Positions 15,526-24,118 of a DNA stretch of 49,401 nucleotides are shown piece after piece (position 1 is the first letter of the stretch; each line of letters starts with the position of its first letter). The translations under genes and the position numbers were made by a program. Source of the DNA: 40-80 sp040394775 (lineage in GTDB: Bacteria > Bacteroidota > Bacteroidia > Flavobacteriales_D > Crocinitomicaceae); assembly GCA_040394775.1 (NCBI GenBank), contig JBEBRN010000016.1, positions 1-49,401 on the forward strand, read 5' to 3'. The notes below the pieces were generated by a model. It was not told the origin of the DNA. It made no database searches and saw nothing but the letters and a program-made list of their open reading frames with translations.

Positions 15526-18237
15526 TTGGTACGGTTCAAACTTACATATTTTCTTTTAGTTTTTATTTTGTTGTTTGCACAAAGTTGTAATCTAACAAAG
15601 CATGTTCCTGAAGGAAAACATCTTTTAAAGAAAAACACCATTAAAGTGGAGGGATACACTATTGAAAAGAGTGATTTAGAAGCCACTATTAAACAACCTG
15701 CCAATCGCTCGACTTTAGGATTGAAAATGCGATTATGGGCGTATAACCAAGATCATTTTCTTTTTTTAAAATCAGACTCACTAACGATTGCTAAAGTTAG
15801 ACAACGAAAAAACTTGAAACTTCAGCATAAAAATAAGAAACGACTTGCTCGCCAAAATAAAATCAACAAAAAGAGGATGGCCGCAGCGAGAAAGCAAAAT
15901 GACAGTACCTATTACGAAAAGATTATTCCCTTAAAAGATACGGTTGATCCACATCGCTTTTTAAGAGAATGGTTCAAATATAAGTTCGGTGAGGCACCAG
16001 CTATCTATGATACTATCGCAACGTCTAAAACATTAGTGTCAATGAACAATTATATGAAGAAGAAAGGATTTTTCTATTCAACTGTTTCATATGATTTAGA
16101 CACGAATAAAAAAGACACGAAAATATCCGTTAATTATACCGTTCAAACGGGGACACCTTATATTATAGATTCGATTGAAACGTTTGCCGTTAACAACCCA
16201 GTTAAACTCACTTTTCAGTCATATCTTACTAAAATTAAGAAAAACTCTGATGGTCGATTAAAAGGACAACGACTAGATTCAGACAAACTCAATAAGACAA
16301 AGGAAGTATTAGCTAAATTCTTTAGAGATAATGGTTTTTATGGATTTAGCGCCAATCATATTTCTATGGCTATTGACACATCATTGGGGAATTATAAGGC
16401 ATATGTTGCTATTACACTCGGTGAACGTGTCATTCGAGAGGGAGATAGCTCTTATAAAGTACATCAGCAAATAAAACACATTCGAAAAGTTTATTTCCAT
16501 TTGGCGGACACGACTCGATACAAAGGAAATTTCATGCAAAAACTGAAGGAAAAGAACATTGACTTAACGAAACTAAAGTACCTTCCTACATTTGATACGT
16601 TGCGGTATGAAAAAATAAAATATGACCGTTCTAGTAAACGAAAGATGGGACTTCCTCTCAATATAGACACATTAAACCCTAACAGAAAGGCTACCTTCAC
16701 TTTTAATGGAAAACCATATGTCCGACCTTCCATTCTTGAACTTCAAAACTATTTAGAAGAAACCAACTATTATAAGGAATACTACATTGAACGATCTATC
16801 TCTAGGATGATGGAGATTAATATTTTTCAGATTATCAAGCCAGAATTAATCGAAATAGAAGGTACGGATGAAATCGATGTACATTACTATTTTGTTCCGA
16901 TTAAAAAACAACGTTTTTCATTTGAACCTCGTTTCACCAACTCGAATGGTTTTTTGGGAACGGCCGCAACGATAAGTTACACCAATCGAAATCTTTTTCA
17001 TGGAGGAGAGAATTTGACCATCTCTTTTTCTGGTGGTTTTGAATCAACTCCACCCGTTATAAATGAAAACTTAGACGGTTCTGGAAACGAGCAATACAAG
17101 CGTATATTCAACACTTTTGAATACGGTCCTACTGTAAAATTAGAACTCCCAGGATTATTTCCTGCTCCAGCACAATTATTAACGAAAAGGAAACGTCCTG
17201 TCACCATTATTTCAGTTGCCTACAACAAACAACATCGACCAGATTTTGACAGACAAACATTTCAGTTCAACTACCTTTACCGATTCGTTATTAGCCCTAT
17301 GCAACTTGTTCAAGCAGCATTGCCGTTAGCTTCTGTTATTAAGTATGTTTACATCGATAAAAAAGATTATTTTAAGGATAAAATCAATCAAACTAATGAT
17401 CTTTTCTTACGAAACGCCTATAGCAATCAATTAATTTGGGAAGATTTTAAGTTGATTTACGAGTTTAACAACATTAGTTCTCCAAGTCGGAGGAAGCTAA
17501 CGATGTTCTACAACGTGACATTTAACCATGCTGGATTTATGGCTAATTTATTCAGTCGTAAGTACAATGAAGAATTAAATCAAAAAACAATTTTTGGCGT
17601 TGCCTATTCTCAGTTTGCTCGTATTGACAACGAAATCATCGGAGAATATAAAGCCAGTAAAAAACAATCCATCAACTTCCGCCTTTTAGCTGGTGGTGGA
17701 ATTCCGTATGGCAATATTTCCACGTCTTTACCGTATGACTATTCCTTCTATGCTGGAGGTTCAAACGATAACCGTGGATGGGGAGCACGAACCTTGGGAC
17801 CTGGAAGTTATAAATACTACTTAGATGAACAAAGAACAGCTACTCAAATTGGAGATATACGTTTAGGAACACAAGTGGAATATCGTATTGCTGCCACTAA
17901 CTTATTTAAATTTGCCGTGTTCTTGGATGCTGACAACATATGGACTTTGAGGGATGACATCCATCGTCCGGGAGGTCAAATATCCAATGATTTTTGGCGA
18001 GAATTTGCCATTTCTGCTGGTGCTGGATTACGTTTAGATTTCTCCTTTTTTATCCTTCGTTTAGATTTAGGGATTCCATTAACAAACCCTGCTTTACCCC
18101 AAAATGCCAAGTGGATTTTCCAATCTAGACAACCTTATTATGACGAAGGATTCGCGAAATTTGGTCCTGATTATAAGTCTAAAATGCCACATCCATTTGC
18201 TCCTTCTTTCAATTTTGGAATTGGATATCCTTTCTAA
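15526..18237 (+). CDS. tamL: Omp85-family outer-membrane lipoprotein TamL (BamA/TamA type)
   Basis: With a TTG start at 15526 the protein has 903 residues and begins MVRFKLTYFLLVFILLFAQSC, a lipoprotein signal with Cys21. The open frame extends to a TTG at 15505, which overlaps a promoter box; the choice is not certain. The first half holds POTRA-like repeats (TPYIIDSIETF, YFHLADTTRYKG, IFQIIKPELIEIEGT). The second half is a beta-barrel (surface antigen domain) with GGSNDNRGWGARTLGPG and a terminal strand APSFNFGIGYPF ending in Phe. Family knowledge: Bacteroidota TamA homologues carry a lipid anchor and work with TamB in outer-membrane assembly. No tamB is adjacent. Confidence 0.88.
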   Translation: MVRFKLTYFLLVFILLFAQSCNLTKHVPEGKHLLKKNTIKVEGYTIEKSDLEATIKQPANRSTLGLKMRLWAYNQDHFLFLKSDSLTIAKVRQRKNLKLQHKNKKRLARQNKINKKRMAAARKQNDSTYYEKIIPLKDTVDPHRFLREWFKYKFGEAPAIYDTIATSKTLVSMNNYMKKKGFFYSTVSYDLDTNKKDTKISVNYTVQTGTPYIIDSIETFAVNNPVKLTFQSYLTKIKKNSDGRLKGQRLDSDKLNKTKEVLAKFFRDNGFYGFSANHISMAIDTSLGNYKAYVAITLGERVIREGDSSYKVHQQIKHIRKVYFHLADTTRYKGNFMQKLKEKNIDLTKLKYLPTFDTLRYEKIKYDRSSKRKMGLPLNIDTLNPNRKATFTFNGKPYVRPSILELQNYLEETNYYKEYYIERSISRMMEINIFQIIKPELIEIEGTDEIDVHYYFVPIKKQRFSFEPRFTNSNGFLGTAATISYTNRNLFHGGENLTISFSGGFESTPPVINENLDGSGNEQYKRIFNTFEYGPTVKLELPGLFPAPAQLLTKRKRPVTIISVAYNKQHRPDFDRQTFQFNYLYRFVISPMQLVQAALPLASVIKYVYIDKKDYFKDKINQTNDLFLRNAYSNQLIWEDFKLIYEFNNISSPSRRKLTMFYNVTFNHAGFMANLFSRKYNEELNQKTIFGVAYSQFARIDNEIIGEYKASKKQSINFRLLAGGGIPYGNISTSLPYDYSFYAGGSNDNRGWGARTLGPGSYKYYLDEQRTATQIGDIRLGTQVEYRIAATNLFKFAVFLDADNIWTLRDDIHRPGGQISNDFWREFAISAGAGLRLDFSFFILRLDLGIPLTNPALPQNAKWIFQSRQPYYDEGFAKFGPDYKSKMPHPFAPSFNFGIGYPF

Positions 18238-18246
18238 GGAGTTTTG

Positions 18247-18365
18247 GCTCACAGATAGCACAGATGACACAGAAAGAATGAGAATGAGTGCGAAGAATGG
18301 GTGCGTGGTGTTCTCACAGATGGCACAGAAAGATAGAGCGAGAACGGAGAGCGAGAATGAAATCT
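18247..18365. repeat. Degenerate purine-rich repeats downstream of tamL
   Basis: CTCACAGATAGCACAGA (18248) and CTCACAGATGGCACAGA (18313) form a direct repeat, each followed by purine-rich AGAATGAGAATGAG or AGCGAGAACGGAG words. Similar GAGAATGAGAGTGAG words occur at 14700-14745. The rest of 18366-18474 shows no gene. Confidence 0.45.
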
Positions 18366-18474
18366 GGCATCTCTACCACGATGAATTTACACATAAATGA
18401 GCCTATTAAACGATTTATTTTGGGAGAAGATGCAGGCTTCTAAATAAAAATAATTCATTTATTTTGGATTTAAT

Positions 18475-18504
18475 GTTGAAATGAGTGACAAAATCTTAAA
18501 TTTG
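18475..18504 (+). promoter_or_regulatory. Putative promoter of the CNNM/CorC gene
   Basis: GTTG (18475-18478), an 18-base spacer and TAAATTTG (18497-18504) match the Bacteroidota -33/-7 spacing. The ATG is 25 bases downstream. Confidence 0.6.
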
Positions 18505-18529
18505 TATTTATTCATAGTCTAAAAAATTA

Positions 18530-19843
18530 ATGGCCTCGGATATATTTCTTACACTTTTACTCGTTTTCCTTAATGGTTTTTTTGTCGCAGCTGAGTTTGC
18601 AATAGTCAAAGTAAGAGAATCACAATTAGAAACTACAGCTCAAACAACGAACAGCGGCGCTGTGAAATTGGCATTAAAGATAGTGCACAATTTAGATGCT
18701 TATTTAGCAGCTACACAACTAGGTATTACCTTAGCTTCTTTAGGACTTGGATGGGTTGGTGAACCTGTGGTCTCTAAAGTTATCATGCGTATATTTGATT
18801 TGTTTGGGTTCGGTATGACAGAACAATTAAGTCATCAAATAGCATTGCCCGTAGCGTTTGTACTTATCTCTATCCTTCATATCGTTTTAGGAGAATTAGC
18901 TCCAAAGTCTATCGCTATACAAAAAGCCGAAAAAACAGCTATTATTGTGGCGTATCCACTCAACTTCTTTTACGTCATATTTAGACCATTTATCTATGTG
19001 CTTAACGGTCTTGCTGGTTTATTATTGAAAGCAATAGGAATTCAACCTTCCCACGGCACAACGTCTCACACAACCGACGAATTGAAATACCTTGTTCAAC
19101 AAAGTGGAGAAAGTGGTACCATTGAATCAGAAGATTATGATATTATTAGAAATGCATTTGACTTCTCAGAAAGAAGTGTGAAACAAATCATGATTCCACG
19201 TAATCAAGTAGCCTATTTAAATGTCGGAAAATACGATGAAAGTACATTAGAACAATTGTTAGAAGAAGGGTATTCTCGTATTCCTTGCTACGAAGACGAT
19301 ATGGATAACATCGTTGGTTTAATTCATATCAAAGACCTGCTGAAAGCACTTCGTAAAAATGAAGAAATATTTATTAAAGATTTAATTCGACCAGTGATTA
19401 TCGCTCCTGAGCACAAGAAAATCGGTACTCTACTCAAGGAATTCCAACAGAAGCATATCCACATGGCTGTCATCGTAAACGAATTTGGAACGGTGGAAGG
19501 AATTGTCACAATGGAAGATATTATCGAGGAAATTGTGGGTGAAATACAAGATGAATACGACCATGAAACGCCCATAGTAGAACAAATTGACGAATCTACT
19601 TTCAAGATTTATGCAACTGCTTCTATTAATGACATCAATGATTTCTTGCCGTTTGAAATACCTTCCAATGAAAATAACGAAACATTAGCTGGTGTCATTT
19701 TAGAGGAATTTGGTGATATTCCAAATGAAGGAGAAAACATTCAAATTGATCATTACAACATCGAAATTATAGAGCGTGAAGGGAATAAATTAATAACCGT
19801 TAAACTAACCGTTATTGAGCCTTCAACAGATGCAGAAGATTAA
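18530..19843 (+). CDS. CNNM/CorC family transporter-like protein (DUF21-CBS-CorC_HlyC)
   Basis: The 437-residue inner-membrane protein has a DUF21 domain with several membrane helices (about 1-190; LNGFFVAAEFAIVKVRESQLE is the family signature). Two CBS domains follow at about 215-335 (MIPRNQVAYLNVG, SRIPCYEDDMDNIVGLIHIKDLL, MAVIVNEFGTVEGIVTMEDIIEEIVGE). The C-terminal CorC_HlyC domain is at about 350-430. Family knowledge: these proteins are linked to Mg2+ or Co2+ efflux; the old name hemolysin is misleading. The 3' end overlaps the convergent WD40 gene by 32 bases. Confidence 0.93.
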   Translation: MASDIFLTLLLVFLNGFFVAAEFAIVKVRESQLETTAQTTNSGAVKLALKIVHNLDAYLAATQLGITLASLGLGWVGEPVVSKVIMRIFDLFGFGMTEQLSHQIALPVAFVLISILHIVLGELAPKSIAIQKAEKTAIIVAYPLNFFYVIFRPFIYVLNGLAGLLLKAIGIQPSHGTTSHTTDELKYLVQQSGESGTIESEDYDIIRNAFDFSERSVKQIMIPRNQVAYLNVGKYDESTLEQLLEEGYSRIPCYEDDMDNIVGLIHIKDLLKALRKNEEIFIKDLIRPVIIAPEHKKIGTLLKEFQQKHIHMAVIVNEFGTVEGIVTMEDIIEEIVGEIQDEYDHETPIVEQIDESTFKIYATASINDINDFLPFEIPSNENNETLAGVILEEFGDIPNEGENIQIDHYNIEIIEREGNKLITVKLTVIEPSTDAED

Positions 19844-20714
19844 CTTCTTCTTGTTCTAACGACCACCAAATAATCCGTTTATCATCACTGACAGAACAAA
19901 AATTTTGTTCATCGATTACGTGCAACGCATTGACCGAATACGAATGACCAAACAGTCGTGAAGTGATTTTTTGAGTCAGCTTTAAGTCATCCTTATATTC
20001 CCATACTTTGATAGATTTATCACGCGAAGCAGTAACAATTAACGCTCCTACTTGACGAATATCATAAATGGTTTCGTAATGAATCGGCCAAGCATGTAGT
20101 TCTTTTTCTTCTTGCCAATTCCATACTTTCAAATAGCCATCTTTACCGACAGTAAACAACTCCTCGCCTACTAAAAGCATTTTGTTTGCCCCTTTGTCAT
20201 GAACTAAAAATTGATGTTCTAATTCATAACTATCTAACATTATAATTCGAAGATAGCCATCTTGACTGACGGCAGCTAATCGATTGTTATCCAAAAATTG
20301 TAAGTCTCGAATTTTTCCTGCGCCAAAAGAAAGACGCTTTCCCTCATCGAGTGAGTTTTTATCCAGAAAGAGAATATCGCCTTCCTCAGTCCCCACAATA
20401 AGCCGTTCACCGACAATAATAGAATGAATTGCTTTCTCATCGACCTTACGTTGTGCCACAATTGACTTCTTATCGGTATCTACAACATATATTTCGCCTT
20501 TCTTAGAACCAATATAGAGCCTACTCTCGTGATAATATAAGCGATAACTGGTGTAATCCATCTTTATGGAGAAATGATCCTGAGTGCCTTCTTTTAAATT
20601 CCACTTGAGCACAAATCGATCTCCGGAAGAAGTGAAAATAGAATACCCATCTCCAACCACTGAATATATAGGTGCTCCGTGCTCTCTTATTTCTATTTTC
20701 TTTTTGAATAACAT
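19812..20714 (-). CDS. WD40-repeat protein
   Basis: The 300-residue protein has no signal peptide and is probably cytoplasmic. It forms a beta-propeller of about seven blades, with recognisable ends such as RFVLKWNLKEG, DGYLRIIML, KDGYLKVWNWQ, SRDKSIKVWEY and DKRIIWWSLEQ. Such propellers serve as protein-interaction platforms; no catalytic residues are expected. The last 32 bases overlap the 3' end of the convergent CNNM gene. No operon partner is evident upstream, where nnr starts a separate unit. Confidence 0.8.
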   Translation of the reverse strand: MLFKKKIEIREHGAPIYSVVGDGYSIFTSSGDRFVLKWNLKEGTQDHFSIKMDYTSYRLYYHESRLYIGSKKGEIYVVDTDKKSIVAQRKVDEKAIHSIIVGERLIVGTEEGDILFLDKNSLDEGKRLSFGAGKIRDLQFLDNNRLAAVSQDGYLRIIMLDSYELEHQFLVHDKGANKMLLVGEELFTVGKDGYLKVWNWQEEKELHAWPIHYETIYDIRQVGALIVTASRDKSIKVWEYKDDLKLTQKITSRLFGHSYSVNALHVIDEQNFCSVSDDKRIIWWSLEQEEVNLLHLLKAQ

Positions 20715-20806
20715 TGCTTAATTTTAGAAAATTATAGAACAGATTAATTCTAGGGCTAAATTACCAATTTTAGAGCTTGGAATGTCATAGTAAGGTCAAA
20801 ATAGCA

Positions 20807-20870
20807 TTTGTCCGCAGGTCACGCGTTGCAATCGCGCGGTCATCCTACCTAACTACAAATCCTGCAAATC
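20807..20870. repeat. Degenerate REP-like element at the nnr 3' end
   Basis: GTCCGCAGG (20810) and CTACAAATCCTGC (20853) are fragments of the REP family seen at 22.4 and 23.15 kb. Between them lies a CGCG-TTGCAAT-CGCG hairpin. The nnr stop codon and last codons lie in the repeat core. Positions 20715-20806 hold nothing I can identify. Confidence 0.6.
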
Positions 20871-22346
20871 GTTAATACGAAGATGCTGAATAATATCTGA
20901 AGCAATTAATTGATTCTCACCCAAAGACAAAGCGGCATAGTCACCTGCTTTTCCATGGAAATAAACGGCAATCAAAGCGGCGATTTCAGGAGGATAACCT
21001 TGTGCCAAAATCCCAGTGGTAATTCCTGTCAATACATCGCCACTTCCAGCAGTTGCCATCCCTGGATTTCCAGTAGTATTGAAGAAAGTACGACCATCAG
21101 GTAAGGCGACGGAAGTAATGGCATCTTTTAAAATCAGGATACATTGATTCAGTTGCGCGAAATTACGTTGCAAGGTCAATCGTTCAAAAGTATTGGTTGA
21201 ACTACCACACAAACGCTCGAACTCTTTCGGATGTGGCGTTAAAATGGTGTTTTCTGGTATTTTCTTCAATAGTTCGGGATTGGAAGCTAATACATTAATG
21301 GCATCTGCATCCATCACAAGCTTCACTTTTGGATTAAAAAGCTGTTCCAAGATGGCTTTCGTTCCCGATTGAGTTCCCATTCCTGGGCCCACACCTATCG
21401 CTGAATAAATAGATAAATCCGATTCTAGTTGACTTGAGAAATCCATTTGAACATCCGTCTCACACATCGCTTCTGGTATGGCTGTTTGCAAAATATCGTA
21501 TCCAACTTGAGGAATATGAACCGTCAAAAGTCCAATTCCACTTCGCATGGCTGCACGAGCAGAAAGTACAGCTGCACCCATCTTTCCTTTACTTCCGGCA
21601 ATCATCAAACCATGACCGTACGTTCCTTTGTGCGAGAATTGAGGTCTTGGAAAAAGGTATTCTTTAAAAAAATCTTCTGTTAGATAGTAATCATTGCTTT
21701 CCATGGAATCCATGAACGCTGGACTCAAGCCAATCGGTAGAACTTCCCATTTACCAACAAAACCAGCCGTTTCTTTCATAAAGAAAGTGCGTTTCGGTCG
21801 TTCAAAAGTTCCTGTGAAATACGCTTGAATACAGGTTGCATTTTCCATCCATTCATCACTGGAAAGTCCAGAAGGCAAATCAATGGCTAAAACTTTCGAT
21901 TGCGATTGATTGATATGAAGAATCAAAGTTTCCAAAGTACCATCCACTGGTCGATTTAATCCAGCTCCCATCAAGGCATCAATGACTATATCGTCGGAAT
22001 CGATGATTGGGAAATCACTTTCTTGGTGAAGTGTTTTAATATCAGTCAATCGATCTTGATTGATTTTGCAATCCACAGAAGGTGCTAACGCTCCTGGATG
22101 ATAATAGACGGAAACGGATGTATTCTTTGCTTTCAGAATCCGAGCCACAGCAAATCCATCACCGCCGTTGTTTCCTGTTCCACAAAAGATATGAATCTTC
22201 GGTTTTCCATTAATAAACGGAATAATCGCATGAACAAATTGATTCGCCGCTTTTTCCATCAAATCGATGGAAGGGATATTTAAATTCTCAATCGTAAAAC
22301 GATCTACTTGCTTGATTTGGCTGGCACTTAGAAGTTTATTTTTCAT
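20853..22346 (-). CDS. nnr: Bifunctional NAD(P)H-hydrate epimerase/ADP-dependent dehydratase
   Basis: The 497-residue cytoplasmic enzyme repairs hydrated NADH and NADPH. The N-terminal epimerase domain (about 1-215) shows FCGTGNNGGDGFAVARIL and DALMGAGLNRPVDG. The C-terminal ribokinase-like dehydratase domain (about 225-490) shows GHGLMIAGSKGKMGAAVLSARA, TPHPKEFERLCG and NPGMATAGSGDVLTGITTGILA, the nucleotide-binding region with its catalytic Asp. The last residues LQDL are encoded by a REP core (GATTTGCAGGATTTGTAG ending in the stop), so the natural C-terminus may have been replaced by a few repeat-derived codons. Confidence 0.95.
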   Translation of the reverse strand: MKNKLLSASQIKQVDRFTIENLNIPSIDLMEKAANQFVHAIIPFINGKPKIHIFCGTGNNGGDGFAVARILKAKNTSVSVYYHPGALAPSVDCKINQDRLTDIKTLHQESDFPIIDSDDIVIDALMGAGLNRPVDGTLETLILHINQSQSKVLAIDLPSGLSSDEWMENATCIQAYFTGTFERPKRTFFMKETAGFVGKWEVLPIGLSPAFMDSMESNDYYLTEDFFKEYLFPRPQFSHKGTYGHGLMIAGSKGKMGAAVLSARAAMRSGIGLLTVHIPQVGYDILQTAIPEAMCETDVQMDFSSQLESDLSIYSAIGVGPGMGTQSGTKAILEQLFNPKVKLVMDADAINVLASNPELLKKIPENTILTPHPKEFERLCGSSTNTFERLTLQRNFAQLNQCILILKDAITSVALPDGRTFFNTTGNPGMATAGSGDVLTGITTGILAQGYPPEIAALIAVYFHGKAGDYAALSLGENQLIASDIIQHLRINDLQDL

Positions 22347-22378
22347 GGTGGAATTTGAAACTAAGGTACGATTTTTTA

Positions 22379-22510
22379 CCGTAGGATTACAAATGCTTCC
22401 GCAGGATTACAAATGCTTCCGTAGGATTACAAATGCTTCCGCAGGATTGCAAATCCTGCGGAAGCATCTAGCCGAGTCTTGCTCGGCTACGCTGGATTTG
22501 TAATCCAGCC
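22379..22510. repeat. REP array, left of the RAYT gene
   Basis: Three 20-bp direct copies of GYAGGATTACAAATGCTTCC (22381, 22401, 22421) are followed by three hairpins: GCAGGATT-GCA-AATCCTGC (22441-22459), AGCCGAG-TCTTG-CTCGGCT (22470-22488) and GCTGGATT-TGT-AATCCAGC (22491-22509). The three-hairpin module recurs in the same orientation at 23150-23240, on the other side of the transposase. Confidence 0.9.
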
Positions 22511-22514
22511 TATA

Positions 22515-23084
22515 TCAATATGTAATCAATTTATGTCCTATTTTCTCAACTTCCAAAACACTTTTCATGTCTTGGTAATTACTTGCTGAAGAATAAATCC
22601 AATGATGTGGTTCTCTTACATAACCGGCTTTAACTGGATTATTATGAATGTAATTAATTTTTGTCCAAACGAAGTCATGGTTAAAAACTTCAATCGCATG
22701 ATTTCCAACTTGCCAAAATTTATATGTTTTATGCTTGGAACTAGTTTCAGCCTCATCAGAAAATGCTTTTAAAAACCATGCTCTTCTGCTTTCTGGTTCA
22801 TTTTGTATTTGTGCTAAAATTTTCTTGGCTGTGAATTTTTTAAAATCTCGAATAGTATCTTTTAATTGAAAAGCTTCATCCACATCAACTACTAAATGAA
22901 GATGATTGCTCATAATACAATAAGCATAAACAATCAAACCTTTCTGTTCTTGGCAGTATTTTAATGAATCAATAATAGCATCACAATGGTTTTTCCGAGT
23001 AAAAACATCTATCCATTTTATCACAGTCATTGTTATGAAATAACTTGTGTTTTTCTTAATATTTAGCTTTTGTCCTTGGATCAT
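22515..23084 (-). CDS. REP-associated Y1 transposase (RAYT)
   Basis: The 189-residue protein has the Y1/HUH nuclease core: AYCIMSNHLHLVVDV carries the HUH-type motif (His61, His63), and the C-terminal part WTKINYIHNNPVKAGYVREPHHWIYSSASNY is diagnostic of RAYT proteins. These single-strand nucleases are thought to spread the REP palindromes around them. Here a matching REP module sits on each side (22.4 and 23.15 kb) and relatives lie at 11.0 and 20.84 kb. The frame is intact, so the enzyme may be active. Unlike true insertion sequences, RAYTs are usually single-copy and vertically inherited. Confidence 0.92.
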   Translation of the reverse strand: MIQGQKLNIKKNTSYFITMTVIKWIDVFTRKNHCDAIIDSLKYCQEQKGLIVYAYCIMSNHLHLVVDVDEAFQLKDTIRDFKKFTAKKILAQIQNEPESRRAWFLKAFSDEAETSSKHKTYKFWQVGNHAIEVFNHDFVWTKINYIHNNPVKAGYVREPHHWIYSSASNYQDMKSVLEVEKIGHKLITY

Positions 23085-23136
23085 CTACTAAAGTTAATAA
23101 AATCGAATTTAAAAAACAATAGTAGAATTGTTAAAT

Positions 23137-23240
23137 TACAAATACGTCCGCAGGATTGCAAATCCTGCGGAAGCATTTGCAATCCTGCGGAAAGCATCTA
23201 GCCGAGTCTTGCTCGGCTACGCTGGATTTGCAATCCAGCT
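23137..23240. repeat. REP array, right of the RAYT gene
   Basis: ACAAATACGTCC leads into GCAGGATTGCAAATCCTGC (23150-23168), a partial second copy (TTGCAATCCTGCGG at 23177), AGCCGAG-TCTTG-CTCGGCT (23200-23218) and GCTGGATT-TGC-AATCCAGC (23221-23239). The last 50 bases are almost identical to the left array. Confidence 0.9.
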
Positions 23241-23244
23241 AAAC

Positions 23245-23276
23245 AAAAAAAACACCGAGTTATCGGTGTTTTTTTT
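23245..23276 (-). terminator. Intrinsic terminator of the comA-TPR unit
   Basis: AAAACACCGA-GTTA-TCGGTGTTTT forms a strong stem flanked by A- and T-runs. It follows the comA-like gene by about 20 bases on the minus strand. Confidence 0.85.
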
Positions 23277-23297
23277 CAAATATATATTGTACTAATT

Positions 23298-24116
23298 TTA
23301 CAATTCTTCTTCGTCTAAAGCGTCAGAATCTACTTGCTTTAAGCGTTTAGCATAATCCTCAGGAAGGAAATCAAAGAAAGTATCACCTCGTAAACCTAAA
23401 CGTAAACATTCCAAAGGAATAACGTCAGTTGGTGCGATATTTCCAAGGTTTACATTCGCTCCTAAAAGCTTGATAAACCAAATTTGTTGATTCTTTTTAG
23501 GTGCTTCCCACAAGATATCATCTGGTTTTACTTTCGCAGTTATTTTATTAATTAACATTGTGTGTGCTTGTCCACTTGGGCGGAAAACACCAACTGTTCC
23601 AGACTCACGTCCTTCTGCAATCACTTTCCAAGAACCAGCTTGCAACTCTGCTTGCATCATCTTGATCCAACGGTTGGGCGCAATTAAGATACCTTCATCT
23701 TTTGAACCAACTTCTGAAAGTACTGTTATATTTTTAGCCATACGTTCAATGACCTTGCACTTTTCATCGTGGTCGATGATAATAGAACCGTCAGAAACTT
23801 CTGCCATCTCAAGTCCGTACTCGTCTATTACTCTTAAGTAATCTTCAAATCTTCCTCGTGCATAAAACGCTTCGAAAAGTGTACCTCCGAAATACGGTTT
23901 GATACCGTTATCTTTGTATAACTTTATTTTCTCCTTTAGGTTGGGAGTCACATAAGAGGTGCCAAAACCAAATTTGACAATATCCGTTAAATGTCCTTTT
24001 CCTTCGATGAAATTCTCTGCTTCTCTTAAACTCAAGCCTTTATCCATCATCATTGTCAACCCTTTTTGACGGGGTTTTTCATCTCTTTTCGGTATAAAAG
24101 GTAATTCAAAATTCAT
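23298..24116 (-). CDS. comA: Phosphosulfolactate synthase (ComA family)
   Basis: The 272-residue protein matches the ComA/phosphosulfolactate synthase family in length and motifs: KPRQKGLTMMMDKGLSL, DIVKFGFGTSYV, GIKPYFGGTLFEAF, AEVSDGSIII and EGRESGTVGVF. The enzyme adds sulfite to phosphoenolpyruvate to form phosphosulfolactate in a TIM barrel. In archaea this leads to coenzyme M. In Bacteroidota a role in sulfolactate, cysteate or sulfonolipid supply is plausible but inferred. The upstream TPR gene ends only 2 bases before this start, so the two are cotranscribed. No downstream coenzyme M genes are present. Confidence 0.88.
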   Translation of the reverse strand: MNFELPFIPKRDEKPRQKGLTMMMDKGLSLREAENFIEGKGHLTDIVKFGFGTSYVTPNLKEKIKLYKDNGIKPYFGGTLFEAFYARGRFEDYLRVIDEYGLEMAEVSDGSIIIDHDEKCKVIERMAKNITVLSEVGSKDEGILIAPNRWIKMMQAELQAGSWKVIAEGRESGTVGVFRPSGQAHTMLINKITAKVKPDDILWEAPKKNQQIWFIKLLGANVNLGNIAPTDVIPLECLRLGLRGDTFFDFLPEDYAKRLKQVDSDALDEEEL

Positions 24117-24118
24117 AT

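Noticed and set aside
18104..18400. 98-residue plus-strand frame overlapping the tamL end
   Set aside because: The first part is the tamL barrel end in another frame and the rest is degenerate repeat; no coding signature.
22381..22440. Possible CRISPR array (20-bp direct repeats)
   Set aside because: The units are contiguous with no unique spacers, and the same core forms palindromes elsewhere; there are no cas genes.
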